Positions 55,559 to 63,954 of a stretch of 64,000 bases of DNA are shown one piece after another. The stretch is from Robertmurraya siralis. Lineage in GTDB: Bacteria; Bacillota; Bacilli; Bacillales; Cytobacillaceae. The translations under genes were made by a program, and so were the position numbers. The notes below the pieces were generated by a model. The model did not search any database, had not been told where the DNA came from, and saw only the letters and a program-made list of their open reading frames with translations. The stretch is from the NCBI RefSeq assembly GCF_005502275.1, contig NZ_SWLZ01000012.1, forward strand, positions 59,080-123,079, in the 5' to 3' direction. Position 1 is the stretch's first letter, and the number at the start of each line of letters is the position of its first letter.

Positions 55559-56149
55559 ATGAATACAATTATAAAAAGACTAGTAACAACAAGTGTTGCT
55601 ACTTTAGTATTTCTATCGATACAGAGTGGCATCACTTTTGCTCAGGAACAGGATGAAAACAAATTAGAAATATCAAACGAGGGAAATTCGGACATTCAAA
55701 ATGACATTCCCTTTTCAGCTATAGAAAACCCTGATAAACCAATTAATGAAGGGATATTAAAAGAGACACCCGGATATAAGATTTCATCAAAGGAAAAAGA
55801 CTTGCTGGCTCGTTTAGTTGAAGCTGAAGCAAAGGGTGAATCGTTTGAAGGAAAGGTTGCTGTCGCTACAGTTGTACTAAATCGAGTCGATTCAAATCAA
55901 TTTCCGAACAGCATCACGAATGTCATTTATGAAAAGGTTGGCAATGCTTATGCTTTTTCTCCTGTTCAGAATGGAGAAATTAATAAACAAGCATCAGAAG
56001 AAGCGACTCAAGCGGTTGAAGAGGCATTAAAGAGCCCAGACCGTTTAAATAATGCGCTCTATTTTTACAATCCAGAAATTGCAACAGATGATTGGATTCG
56101 TTCGCGTCAAATTGTTAAAAAGATAGGCAACCATGTTTTCGCAATCTAA
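55559..56149 (+). CDS. Secreted SleB/CwlJ-type cell-wall hydrolase
   Basis: 196 residues from the ATG at 55559 behind AAGGAGG. A signal peptide ends near SGITFAQ (residue about 29), followed by a 50-residue linker and the hydrolase domain (LLARLVEAEAKGESFEGKVAVATVVLNR, AFSPVQNGEI, ALYFYNPE). The Glu in EAEAKGE is the likely catalytic acid. Shorter than SleB and lacking its peptidoglycan-binding repeat, it is closest in layout to YkvT-like proteins. Target: peptidoglycan or spore cortex. Confidence 0.82.
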   Translation: MNTIIKRLVTTSVATLVFLSIQSGITFAQEQDENKLEISNEGNSDIQNDIPFSAIENPDKPINEGILKETPGYKISSKEKDLLARLVEAEAKGESFEGKVAVATVVLNRVDSNQFPNSITNVIYEKVGNAYAFSPVQNGEINKQASEEATQAVEEALKSPDRLNNALYFYNPEIATDDWIRSRQIVKKIGNHVFAI

Positions 56150-56160
56150 ATTTATATTGA

Positions 56161-56200
56161 AAAAGACGGTTCGTCGTAAAATGATGAGGCGTCTTTTTTT
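56161..56200 (+). terminator. Terminator after the hydrolase gene
   Basis: AAAAGACG pairs with CGTCTTTTTTT, with an additional inner stem. Confidence 0.75.
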
Positions 56201-56367
56201 GACGAAAACTACCAACATCAAGAATATAAAGCGCGTTTATACTATCTACATACCCCACTTTATTTGTTTAAATTGTACCATTTAAACGTTTCTGAATCGA
56301 CTAAAAAGCTTTCCTTCCAAAGGTCATCACGACCGCAGACACCGAGTGGGAAATCGAACGTTCTTGA

Positions 56368-56472
56368 ATGACACAATCGGATTATGTGTGCGTTTACGAT
56401 GCGGATAACCAGCCTGAGCCTCAAGCACTTCGCTTTCTCATTGAAACTGCGGAGGAACGGCAAATGCTGTAG
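56368..56472 (+). pseudogene. Glycosyltransferase family 2 fragment
   Basis: 34 codons read MTQSDYVCVYDADNQPEPQA then LRFLIETAEERQML. VYDADNQPEP is the DXD metal-binding region of GT2 glycosyltransferases. No other part of the gene is left. Confidence 0.6.
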
Positions 56473-56602
56473 GGACCGTCGGCTATTAAAAAAATCAATG
56501 AAAAAGCCAATATGCAGACAAGAATGAATGATATTTCGCATAACCATCTCTTCTTCCCTATGATATGATAGGATTGATTAGTTTTATATGAGGAGAATGT
56601 TC

Positions 56603-57499
56603 ATGTTAAAAAAGCTGCACCATTTATATGCTCAATCACTCTTGTCCTCTACTACTCCTGATTTCCGTAAATATGAGCATTATTACTGGTTTTATTCTGA
56701 TACTGAAAGCGACTGGTTAGGAATTCCAAAAAATGAGCTAGCTCATAAAGAATTAACCATCTTAAAAACGTTGTATCATTTATATGATCCTAGTTCACGC
56801 ACTACTCTACAGCAAAGCTGGTATGATTTTTTATTTTCAAATGGAGAACTACCCTATCAAACAAGTAACGAACCGATACGACTGATCCATTTTAAGATGA
56901 AGAAAATGGACTGGGAAAAGGAAGATGTAGAATCTGCATTGAAAAACTTCTTTATTGCAAATATTTTCATCGTGTGGGTAGATGAACTAGAAGGAGTGAT
57001 CCTCGAAAAGCTAGGAGAGCATAGTTCGACGAAAAGCAATTTAAGCTCGCTGCTTTCCAATTTGGAATCTGATTTATTTATCCGAATGTCCATTTATGTC
57101 GGAAAACCTCACGAGGTCGATGCTACTCTTCCAAACCATTTCTTACAAGAACGAAAATGGTTCAAAGAAGGACTTCATGCCCTTCCTTCTGAGCGAATTT
57201 TCAATTTTGAAAAAGTCTTTCCTTTTATCTTAGTTGAACAAATGTCGCACGAGCTCAAACAACATCTTTTGGCAAACTTCTCCCTTTTCAATGAAGATCG
57301 TGAGCTTCTAAAAACGATTCGGATTTTTATCGAGTGCAGCTTCAACGTTTCACTCACAGCAAAAAAAATGTACATTCATCGCAATACTCTCCAATATCGA
57401 ATTGAACGCTTTACGGAAAAAACGGGGATTAACTTAAAAGACTATCATCAGGTATCAACAGTCTATTTTGCCTGCTTGCTCTTTAGCCAAGATGATTAA
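56603..57499 (+). CDS. PucR-type helix-turn-helix regulator
   Basis: 298 residues from the ATG at 56603, 6 bp after GAGGAGA. The C-terminal 60 residues (ECSFNVSLTAKKMYIHRNTLQYRIERFTEKTG) are the PucR-type DNA-binding domain. The N-terminal 230 residues show no domain that I recognise, unlike PucR or CdaR with their GGDEF-like or sugar-diacid domains. No operon partner, so its regulon cannot be guessed. Confidence 0.8.
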   Translation: MLKKLHHLYAQSLLSSTTPDFRKYEHYYWFYSDTESDWLGIPKNELAHKELTILKTLYHLYDPSSRTTLQQSWYDFLFSNGELPYQTSNEPIRLIHFKMKKMDWEKEDVESALKNFFIANIFIVWVDELEGVILEKLGEHSSTKSNLSSLLSNLESDLFIRMSIYVGKPHEVDATLPNHFLQERKWFKEGLHALPSERIFNFEKVFPFILVEQMSHELKQHLLANFSLFNEDRELLKTIRIFIECSFNVSLTAKKMYIHRNTLQYRIERFTEKTGINLKDYHQVSTVYFACLLFSQDD

Positions 57500-57893
57500 G
57501 GGATGGACACCGTCATATTGAACATAATTTTTAAGTATTGATTTTTTGTAAGACATATGAAAATTATACTATTGCATATCACGTTAATGTAGATATTGTT
57601 TGATTTAGACTATCCTATTTTCTGTATATTTTGGAAAGCAGATAAACGAACGAATAACTTTTCTTACCTTCCTGCTTATTTTCAGTTCGACTCATAAATT
57701 CCTTCTTTAGCAAGTGGGGATTACTTATAACCTATGAATCATGAGCTTCTAATTAACATATTTATTAAAAATAGTTAACAGTTTCATTCCTTGAGGCATG
57801 GCTTTTCCCTAAAAATAGGTGTTTGAATTAATACAAACTCATCACTCCTTTCATATTGTATTAGTGAATCATTAAATGAAAGGGGAATAAATC
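57500..57893. other. Intergenic region upstream of cotD
   Basis: AT-rich; apart from the sigma-K-like promoter at its end I see nothing. Confidence 0.4.
57833..57860 (+). promoter_or_regulatory. Sigma-K-like promoter of cotD
   Basis: CATATTGTA (57852-57860) matches the sigma-K -10 consensus CATA-N3-TA, with AC at 57833-57834 as possible -35. Fits mother-cell expression of a late coat gene. Confidence 0.6.
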
Positions 57894-58277
57894 ATGCATT
57901 GTAAACAACCATCTCAAGTATTACCTGCGATTGTACACCCAACTAAATGTTGCACAACACATTCTTTTAATAACGTTGTACAACCGCATATTCATCCATC
58001 TCACACAACACACGTAAATCATACTAATATTCAGAACCAACATTATTTTCCTCATACTCAATCTGCAGTAAATCAAGTAACATCTACAAACATGAATATG
58101 GGGCAAGGACCTAGTGTTGCTGGAGCTTTCATGCCTGGTCCTGGACCAATGCCCGGTCAAGTAGCTGGTGCATTTGCTCCTAACATGCCTGCTCCTGGCC
58201 AAGTAGCTGGTGCATTTGCTCCAAATATGCCTGCTCCTGGTTCGCCTGGATTCCGTAAACCAGGATTTGGGCGTTAA
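57894..58277 (+). CDS. cotD: CotD-family spore coat protein
   Basis: 127 residues, GAAAGGGG before the ATG. The first 60 residues match CotD (AIVHPTKCCTTHSF, VQPHIHPSHTTHVNH, HYFPHTQSAV), rich in His and Cys. The C-terminal 55 residues are a Pro/Gly/Met/Ala-rich tail with a 14-residue unit GQVAGAFAPNMPAP present twice and a degenerate copy before, which B. subtilis CotD lacks. Inner coat protein made late in sporulation. Confidence 0.9.
   Translation: MHCKQPSQVLPAIVHPTKCCTTHSFNNVVQPHIHPSHTTHVNHTNIQNQHYFPHTQSAVNQVTSTNMNMGQGPSVAGAFMPGPGPMPGQVAGAFAPNMPAPGQVAGAFAPNMPAPGSPGFRKPGFGR
58155..58238 (+). repeat. Two 42-bp tandem repeats in cotD
   Basis: 58155-58196 and 58197-58238 differ at only a few third-base positions; each encodes GQVAGAFAPNMPAP. 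Copy number may vary between strains. Confidence 0.9.
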
Positions 58278-58305
58278 GAATTAGCAAAACACTCCTAATC
58301 TAGAG

Positions 58306-58328
58306 GACCCACCTTAAATTGGTGGGTC
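58306..58328 (+). terminator. Hairpin after cotD
   Basis: GACCCACC and GGTGGGTC form the stem; T tract weak. Confidence 0.6.
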
Positions 58329-58370
58329 TTCTGATTAAAGGGATACTTACAAACCATTTAGACTTGAAGA

Positions 58371-58399
58371 TTGACGTATGCGCAACAGTTTTATAATAT
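58371..58399 (+). promoter_or_regulatory. Sigma-A promoter of queF
   Basis: TTGACG (58371-58376), 17 bp, TAATAT (58394-58399). Transcription would begin about 15 bp before the riboswitch. Confidence 0.75.
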
Positions 58400-58420
58400 A
58401 TGAAGTGGAATCATGACCAT

Positions 58421-58459
58421 AAGAGGTTCATAGCTTCACCCTCTATAAAAAACTATGGA
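58421..58459 (+). promoter_or_regulatory. PreQ1-I riboswitch of queF
   Basis: AGAGGTTCATAGC, CACCCTCT, an A6 stretch and ACTATGG; stem AGAGG/CCTCT and pseudoknot CATAG/CTATG. Very close to the B. subtilis preQ1 aptamer. Confidence 0.94.
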
Positions 58460-58472
58460 TACATGATACTTT

Positions 58473-58505
58473 CCATGTCCATATTGGACATGGTTTTATT
58501 TTTTA
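58473..58505 (+). terminator. Attenuator in the queF leader
   Basis: CCATGTCC and GGACATGG form a stem with loop ATAT(T) followed by a T-rich tract, directly before the queF ribosome binding site. Confidence 0.85.
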
Positions 58506-58521
58506 TTAGGAGGATTTTATA

Positions 58522-59022
58522 ATGTCAGGTCGAAATAAAGAACAAGGTTTAGATGACTTAACGTTACTCGGAAATCAGCATACAAACTACTCATTTAACT
58601 ATGCACCAGAAGTATTAGAATCAGTTGATAATCTTCATTCTGAACGGGATTATTTTGTGAAATTCAACTGTCCCGAATTTACAAGCCTATGCCCTATCAC
58701 ATCACAGCCGGATTTTGCAACGATGTATATAAGCTATATTCCTGATAAAAAAATTGTCGAGAGCAAATCATTAAAGCTCTATTTATTTAGCTTCAGGAAC
58801 CATGGGGATTTTCATGAAGATTGCGTCAACATCATTATGAATGACTTAATTAAATTACTTGATCCCCGTTATATTGAAGTTTGGGGGAAATTCACTCCAC
58901 GTGGAGGAATCTCTATTGATCCATGGTGCAACTATGGAAAGCCTGGAACGAAATACGAAGAAATCGCCAACTTCCGCTTGATGAACCATGATTTATATCC
59001 GGAGAAAATTGATAATCGTTAA
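58522..59022 (+). CDS. queF: NADPH-dependent 7-cyano-7-deazaguanine reductase QueF
   Basis: 166 residues, TAGGAGG before the ATG. Catalytic Cys57 in [14 protein letters not shown] with Asp64, the family motif [17 protein letters not shown] and the C-terminal [11 protein letters not shown] identify the short type I QueF. It reduces preQ0 to preQ1, the step after QueC. The riboswitch makes it repressed by its own product. Confidence 0.96.
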   Translation: MSGRNKEQGLDDLTLLGNQHTNYSFNYAPEVLESVDNLHSERDYFVKFNCPEFTSLCPITSQPDFATMYISYIPDKKIVESKSLKLYLFSFRNHGDFHEDCVNIIMNDLIKLLDPRYIEVWGKFTPRGGISIDPWCNYGKPGTKYEEIANFRLMNHDLYPEKIDNR

Positions 59023-59390
59023 GTTGCGAATGAGGTCTTGATGTAAAATCAAGGCCTTTTTTATTCAATGGCTTTTGTTAAACAACATCGTTCTTTAAAC
59101 GATTTTTGGCTCATTTCGTATTCAGGCGTCTTTCAGTTGTGTAATTTTAAAAATTGAATTTAGTGGTAGTTCGTAATAACTTGACATGGATCCTCTGACT
59201 TTTGAGCCAAGAAGATGACAGTATAGCAAGGCTGTCATGCCGCCCCACCATTAGACCATATTAAGAAATGCTTTCACATAGTTCTAAATCGACGCTTTTT
59301 TATCGGAGTTAATGAAGCCACAACCGACCGATTGCCAATTTTATTCAGCAAGGCTTTATGTTAAAATACGTTTAAAAAGGAGTGAGATGA
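59023..59390. other. Intergenic region
   Basis: Contains the queF terminator (59034-59063) and a minor hairpin near 59214-59240. No gene supported. Confidence 0.4.
59034..59063 (+). terminator. Terminator of queF
   Basis: GGTCTTGAT pairs with ATCAAGGCC (one G-T pair) followed by six T. Confidence 0.85.
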
Positions 59391-60374
59391 TTGTATGTAA
59401 AAGAACTTTCAAAACCGGTTAAAATAAGCGTTCTTGAAGTATTGTTAAAGAGACTTGTTGATAATCACCCGAAACAATCAGAAATAGAAAGAGATTTGAC
59501 ACTACTTTTAGCTGGCTATAAAGGGGAAAAAGCTGTATCCTATTATTTGGATTTTCTTCCTGAAAAAAACTATTATATTTTTCACTCATTACGGCTTCCA
59601 AGTAATGGTCATTATTTTCAAATGGATTATTTACTCCTCACAACCCGCTTCGCCCTCATCCTCGAATGCAAAAATTTCTTCGGTACTCTCTTTTTCGATC
59701 AATCTTTCCATCAGTTAATCCGTACAGTCAACGACAAAGAAGAAGGCTTTCAAGATCCTCTTTCTCAAGTAAAATGGCATCAGCACCAGCTTCAAAATTT
59801 ATTCCACACTTGGCGCTGTCCTCTTCCCATCGAGTATTTCGTCGTCATTGGCAACCCTTCAACTATTGTTAAAACGAACCCTCAAAATAGACATGCTCTT
59901 ACTAAAGTTGTTCATGGGCATCGATTGTTAAATAACATTCAAGAGATCGAACGAAAATTTCAGAAAGAAGTATACGATGTTAAAAAAATACGCAAATTAT
60001 CGAAATTACTGGTGAAGCAACATACTCCCGAGACTTTTGATCCAATACAAAAATATGGATTGACACACGAAGACATTTTGACCGGAGTAAAATGTCCAGA
60101 ATGCGGACATGTTGGCATGGTTTATAATCATGGAAGCTGGATATGCCAGCAGTGTCAAATAAAAAAGAAAGATGCCCATGCAGAATCGCTAAAAGATTAC
60201 GCATTACTTATTAGCCCTATGATTACAAATCAGGAATTTAGGCATTTTTTCAACGTTACATGTCCTGATGCAGCCAACTATTTGCTAAAAAAGCTTCAAC
60301 TGCCCCATTCAGGAGGTACAAAAAATCGTGTGTACTATTTGAACGAAGATGAATTCTGGAAAAATCGGAATTAA
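59391..60374 (+). CDS. NERD-domain protein with zinc ribbon
   Basis: 327 residues from a TTG 7 bp after AAAGGAGTGAG. NERD domain at about 45-160 with GYKGEKAVSYYL, GHYFQMDYLLLTTRFALILECKNF. Near residue 240 a CPECG...CQQC zinc ribbon, then a helical C-terminus ending VYYLNEDEFWKNRN. Longer than and clearly different from the NERD protein at 32366, sharing only the nuclease-like core. The gene ends at the TTCCGGAA array, whose first unit touches the stop codon. Confidence 0.8.
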   Translation: MYVKELSKPVKISVLEVLLKRLVDNHPKQSEIERDLTLLLAGYKGEKAVSYYLDFLPEKNYYIFHSLRLPSNGHYFQMDYLLLTTRFALILECKNFFGTLFFDQSFHQLIRTVNDKEEGFQDPLSQVKWHQHQLQNLFHTWRCPLPIEYFVVIGNPSTIVKTNPQNRHALTKVVHGHRLLNNIQEIERKFQKEVYDVKKIRKLSKLLVKQHTPETFDPIQKYGLTHEDILTGVKCPECGHVGMVYNHGSWICQQCQIKKKDAHAESLKDYALLISPMITNQEFRHFFNVTCPDAANYLLKKLQLPHSGGTKNRVYYLNEDEFWKNRN

Positions 60375-60465
60375 TTCCGGAATTTTTCCGCTTAATTCCG
60401 GAAAAATCAGACGTATTTCCGGAAAAATGACAATAATTCCGGAACTGTACCCCATAATTCCGGAA
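60375..60465. repeat. Array of five TTCCGGAA palindromes with 21-bp period
   Basis: TTCCGGAA occurs at 60375, 60396, 60417, 60437 and 60458, i.e. steps of 21, 21, 20 and 21 bp, mostly within AATTCCGGAA. Spacers differ. No direct-repeat array of CRISPR type. Confidence 0.9.
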
Positions 60466-60471
60466 ATCATC

Positions 60472-60498
60472 AAAAAGGACCACTCACAAAAGTGGTCC
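60472..60498 (-). terminator. Terminator of the carboxynorspermidine operon
   Basis: GGACCACT and AGTGGTCC form the stem; on the minus strand five T follow. Confidence 0.82.
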
Positions 60499-60504
60499 CT
60501 CCAA

Positions 60505-61632
60505 TTATGTTAATCTCATTTTAAAATCTTCATATCCAAACTTGTGTAAAACATGGCAATCACCATTTTTATCACGAATGGCAATAGAAGGCAATGCCAT
60601 TCCATTAAAGGTCGTATTTTTAACCATTGAATAAATAGCCATGTCACCGAAAACAAGTCGGTCTCCAGCTTTTAGTGGCTCATCAAATGAATAATCGCCA
60701 ATATTATCTCCAGATAGACATGTTGGCCCTCCGAGACGGTATGTGTAGGCTTTCTCGCCTGCCTCACCAGAACCAAGAAGAGGCGGACGATAAGGCATTT
60801 CTAACACATCCGGCATATGGCAAGATGCGGATGTATCAACAATAGCAATATCCATCCCGTTTTTCATTGTATCTAGTACAGTTGTAATTAAAAATCCGGC
60901 ATTGAGCGCCACTGCTTCTCCAGGTTCAAGATATACTTTCAAGCCGTATTTGTTCTGCATTCTTCTAATGCAATCTTCCAGCAATGGGATATTGTAGTCT
61001 TCGCGGGTAATATGATGGCCACCGCCGAAATTAATCCATTCGAGTTGTGAAAGCCAAGGACCAAACTTTTCTTCAACTGCATCAAGAGTCGTTGCCAGAT
61101 CATCTGAATTTTGCTGGCACAGGGTATGAAAATGGAACCCGGAAATCCCCTCCAATTGCTCTGGACGAAAATGCTCTATCGTCACACCAAATCGAGAGCC
61201 GATCGCACAAGGATTATAAATTTCATGCCCCACTTGAGTAGAACACTCAGGATTAATGCGAAGACCAAGCTTCTTCCCAGCTTTTAACACTCTATCACGG
61301 TATTTTTCTACCTGTGAAAAGGAGTTGAAAATTATGTGATCACAATAAGAAATAATCTCGTCCATTTCTTCTTCTCGATAAGCTGGGGAGAAGACATGGT
61401 TCTCCTTGCCCATCTCTTCGTATCCGAGCTTCGCTTCATACAAACCACTTGCTGCAGTTCCACTTAAATACTGTCCAATAAGCGGATACATAGAATACAT
61501 GGAAAATGCTTTTTGTGCGAGAATAATCTTCGCTCCAGTCCTTTCCATGACCCCTTTTAAAATTTGCAGGTTTTTTTCTAAAAGAGCTTCATCCACTACA
61601 TAACTTGGTGTCGGCAATTGTTCAAAACGCAT
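60505..61632 (-). CDS. nspC: Carboxynorspermidine/carboxyspermidine decarboxylase
   Basis: 375 residues from the ATG at 61632, 4 bp after the stop of the dehydrogenase gene. PLP-dependent alanine-racemase-fold decarboxylase: PTPSYVVDEALLEKNL at the start, the PLP lysine in ILAQKAF, SGFHFHTLCQQNSD, WINFGGGHHITR and PTCLSGDNIGDY with the catalytic Cys and Asp. It decarboxylates carboxy(nor)spermidine to (nor)spermidine, the last step of the aspartate-semialdehyde route to polyamines. Confidence 0.92.
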   Translation of the reverse strand: MRFEQLPTPSYVVDEALLEKNLQILKGVMERTGAKIILAQKAFSMYSMYPLIGQYLSGTAASGLYEAKLGYEEMGKENHVFSPAYREEEMDEIISYCDHIIFNSFSQVEKYRDRVLKAGKKLGLRINPECSTQVGHEIYNPCAIGSRFGVTIEHFRPEQLEGISGFHFHTLCQQNSDDLATTLDAVEEKFGPWLSQLEWINFGGGHHITREDYNIPLLEDCIRRMQNKYGLKVYLEPGEAVALNAGFLITTVLDTMKNGMDIAIVDTSASCHMPDVLEMPYRPPLLGSGEAGEKAYTYRLGGPTCLSGDNIGDYSFDEPLKAGDRLVFGDMAIYSMVKNTTFNGMALPSIAIRDKNGDCHVLHKFGYEDFKMRLT

Positions 61633-61636
61633 ACTA

Positions 61637-62869
61637 TCAGACGAGCTCCGGTAATTTTGCAGTATCATCCGTATCAACAAGCACTGGGTTAAAATCCTCT
61701 TGCCATGGAAGTCCCCATTTGTTTAATGCTTCCATAAATGGATCTGGATCAAATTCCTCAATATTATAAACACCAGGTTTATTCCATTTTCCAGTCATGA
61801 TCATCATTGCTCCGATCATTGCAGGCACTCCTGTCGTGTAAGAAACTGCTTGAGAGCCCACCTCTGCGTAACAAGCTTCATGATCACAAACATTATAAAC
61901 ATAATAGGTTTTCTCTTTGCCATCTTTTTTACCACGGAAAATACAACCAATATTTGTTTTCCCTTTTGTACGAGGTCCAAGGGAAGCTGGATCAGGCAGG
62001 ACAGCTTTTAAAAATTGTAACGGGATGATTTGCTTTCCCTCGAATTCAATTGGTTCAATTGAAGTCATACCGACATTTTCAAGAGCTTTTAAATGGGTCA
62101 AATAACTTTGCCCAAATGTCATGAAAAAGCGAATACGCTTAAGTCCTGGGACATTTTTTGCGAGAGACTCAAGCTCTTCATGATAAAGTAAATACATATC
62201 CTTTTCACCAATTTCAGGGAAATCATAAACGCGCTTTATTTCCATCGGCTTTGTTTCAATCCACTCACCATTTTCCCAATATCTGCCGTTGGCTGAAACC
62301 TCACGAATATTGATTTCAGGGTTGAAGTTTGTTGCAAATGGATATCCGTGGTCACCTGCATTGCAGTCAAGAATATCAATATACTCTATTTCATCGAAAT
62401 GGTGCTTTAAGGCATGTGCAGTGAACACACCTGTTACACCTGGATCAAAGCCACTTCCAAGCAAAGCTGTGATGCCAGCTTTTTCGAAACGCTCTTTATA
62501 ATCCCATTGCCATTTGTATTCAAATTTTGCTGTATCTTCAGGCTCATAGTTTGCCGTATCTAAATAATGTGTTTTTGTTGCAAGACAAGCGTCCATAATT
62601 GTTAAATCCTGGTAAGGTAATGCTAAGTTCATCACGATGTCAGGCTTTACTTCTTCGATCAAAGCAATGAGTTCTTCAACGTTATTGGCATCAACCTGCG
62701 CAGTTGTAATTTTTGTCTTACCACCATCTAATTTTGCCTTTAAATCATCGCATTTTGACTTTGTCCGGCTAGCAATACAGATTTCTTCGAATATCTCACT
62801 GTTTTGTACACATTTATGGATGGCAACTGATGCCACTCCACCACAACCAATAATAAGAGCTTTTCCCAT
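61637..62869 (-). CDS. Carboxynorspermidine/carboxyspermidine synthase (saccharopine dehydrogenase family)
   Basis: 410 residues, AAAAGGGGAATG before the ATG. Rossmann start ALIIGCGGVASVAIHKC, NLALPYQDLTIMDACL, LLGSGFDPGVTGVFTAH and DCNAGDHGYPFATNF fit the carboxynorspermidine dehydrogenase group rather than true lysine saccharopine enzymes, and the nspC neighbour confirms it. It condenses a diamine (putrescine or diaminopropane) with aspartate semialdehyde using NADPH. This route replaces SAM-decarboxylase/SpeE synthesis. Confidence 0.9.
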   Translation of the reverse strand: MGKALIIGCGGVASVAIHKCVQNSEIFEEICIASRTKSKCDDLKAKLDGGKTKITTAQVDANNVEELIALIEEVKPDIVMNLALPYQDLTIMDACLATKTHYLDTANYEPEDTAKFEYKWQWDYKERFEKAGITALLGSGFDPGVTGVFTAHALKHHFDEIEYIDILDCNAGDHGYPFATNFNPEINIREVSANGRYWENGEWIETKPMEIKRVYDFPEIGEKDMYLLYHEELESLAKNVPGLKRIRFFMTFGQSYLTHLKALENVGMTSIEPIEFEGKQIIPLQFLKAVLPDPASLGPRTKGKTNIGCIFRGKKDGKEKTYYVYNVCDHEACYAEVGSQAVSYTTGVPAMIGAMMIMTGKWNKPGVYNIEEFDPDPFMEALNKWGLPWQEDFNPVLVDTDDTAKLPELV

Positions 62870-62918
62870 TTTTCATTCCCCTTTTCCATAAGATTTTTTG
62901 CTCACGGCCAAAGAACAA

Positions 62919-62965
62919 ATAAAAAAGCAAGTGAAAGAACGCAAAAGCTTGCGTATCACTTGCTT
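62919..62965 (-). terminator. Leader terminator before the carboxynorspermidine synthase gene
   Basis: On the minus strand AAGCAAGTGA pairs with TCACTTGCTT, with an inner CGCAA/TTGCG stem, followed by TTTTTT. It lies 50 bp upstream of the start codon, so it either ends an upstream transcript or attenuates this operon. Confidence 0.75.
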
Positions 62966-63196
62966 GAGATATAAACATAAATATTTAAAAAGCTGATAAA
63001 AGACATGAAAATAGTATGTATTTAACTGATCATGAATGGAGAGCTTTTAAATATTTAAATATATCAATAGGTTCAGAGTCTATATAGCAAATAATTACTT
63101 TTACCACTCTTATTGACCGTTTCACAAGTTGATATGCATCCGCACACTGGTTGTAAAGTAACCAACTTATAAAATTTGAGCTTTTAACTCAATCAA

Positions 63197-63247
63197 TAAG
63201 GCAACTAAGTTGCCAACCGGCATTTGACCCGGCGAACCGATGCCTTA
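63197..63247. ncRNA. Unclassified structured element
   Basis: TAAGGCA (63197-63203) pairs with TGCCTTA (63241-63247); alternatively GGCAAC/GTTGCC forms a hairpin at 63200-63214. Inside are CCGG/CCGG and GGCAT/ATGCC pairings. A TTGAG/CTCAA hairpin precedes it and CTTTTTC/GAAAAAG follows. It does not fit any riboswitch class I can recall. Confidence 0.4.
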
Positions 63248-63613
63248 ACTTTTTCAAATAGAAAAAGTGGTCAAAATTATCTGCTTGGAAAGACCCTGAT
63301 ATTGACTATCTGCTTTCCATTAATAATTCATTCACTATATTAACAACAATCATCTAAAAATGCTAGAAAAAATTTAAAAAATGTTGAAATTAATCTTGCG
63401 CCACTTCTTTATGCTCCCATTACTATGCCCACTAAGATATATTAATCAAAGGACACAATCAGTGCTCTGAACATAACGCAACATTGCCTTAAATACAGAC
63501 GAAGTGGAAATGTTTCACAAATTGTTAATACTTATTCTGATTACTTTCGGAAATATTTTTATATACTAGATATAGAAAGCGCTTACTTATCGCTAAGTCT
63601 AAAAGGGGTGTTT

Positions 63614-63817
63614 ATGGTGAACTATCATGAAATCAAACAAACATTAGAGGAAAAAAAGCATCACCTAGTGGATAAATTAAAGGATCCAAATTTACTAAGT
63701 GAACAAAAAATTGAAATTCAAAATGCGATTGATAACTACGAATATATCATTGAATTGACTGAAATGAACCATTATAAACGAGGAACCCTCATTGAAGGGG
63801 CGAGCGATAACGAATAA
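63614..63817 (+). CDS. Small DUF3896-like protein
   Basis: 67 residues from the ATG at 63614 behind AAAAGGGGTG (GTG at 63608 overlaps that site). Charged helical hairpin (YHEIKQTLEEKKHHLVDKL, SEQKIEIQNAIDNYEYIIEL) resembling short DUF3896 proteins of Bacillus. Function unknown. Confidence 0.65.
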   Translation: MVNYHEIKQTLEEKKHHLVDKLKDPNLLSEQKIEIQNAIDNYEYIIELTEMNHYKRGTLIEGASDNE

Positions 63818-63911
63818 TAGCTTACCCCGAAAAAAACTATAAATTACCCCCTAAGAGGTTTCGTGCCTTCTCTAAACTTGAGGGTGGGACAAAACCCATC
63901 TCTAAAATGAA

Positions 63912-63954
63912 AAAGCCAGTGAAATTTTACGACACGTAAAATTTCACTGGCTTT
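63912..63954. terminator. Perfect 20-bp hairpin
   Basis: AAAGCCAGTGAAATTTTACG, a 3-base loop, and the exact complement; a T-rich tract comes 6 bp later. It is preceded by GGTGGGAC, a motif often seen next to intergenic palindromes in Firmicutes. Confidence 0.7.

Larger units (their letters stand above)
62870..63613. other. Long intergenic region with structured elements
   Basis: Holds the leader terminator (62919-62965) and a GC-richer structured stretch (63181-63270) in otherwise AT-rich DNA. No open frame supported. The plus-strand gene at 63614 should have its promoter near 63550-63580. Confidence 0.5.

Noticed and set aside
56260..56547. 95-codon minus-strand frame
   Set aside because: It lies opposite the GT2 glycosyltransferase fragment and shows no start signal; the plus strand explains the sequence.
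60375..60465. TTCCGGAA array as a CRISPR
   Set aside because: Units are only 8-10 bp and palindromic, spacers are 10-13 bp and no cas gene is near.
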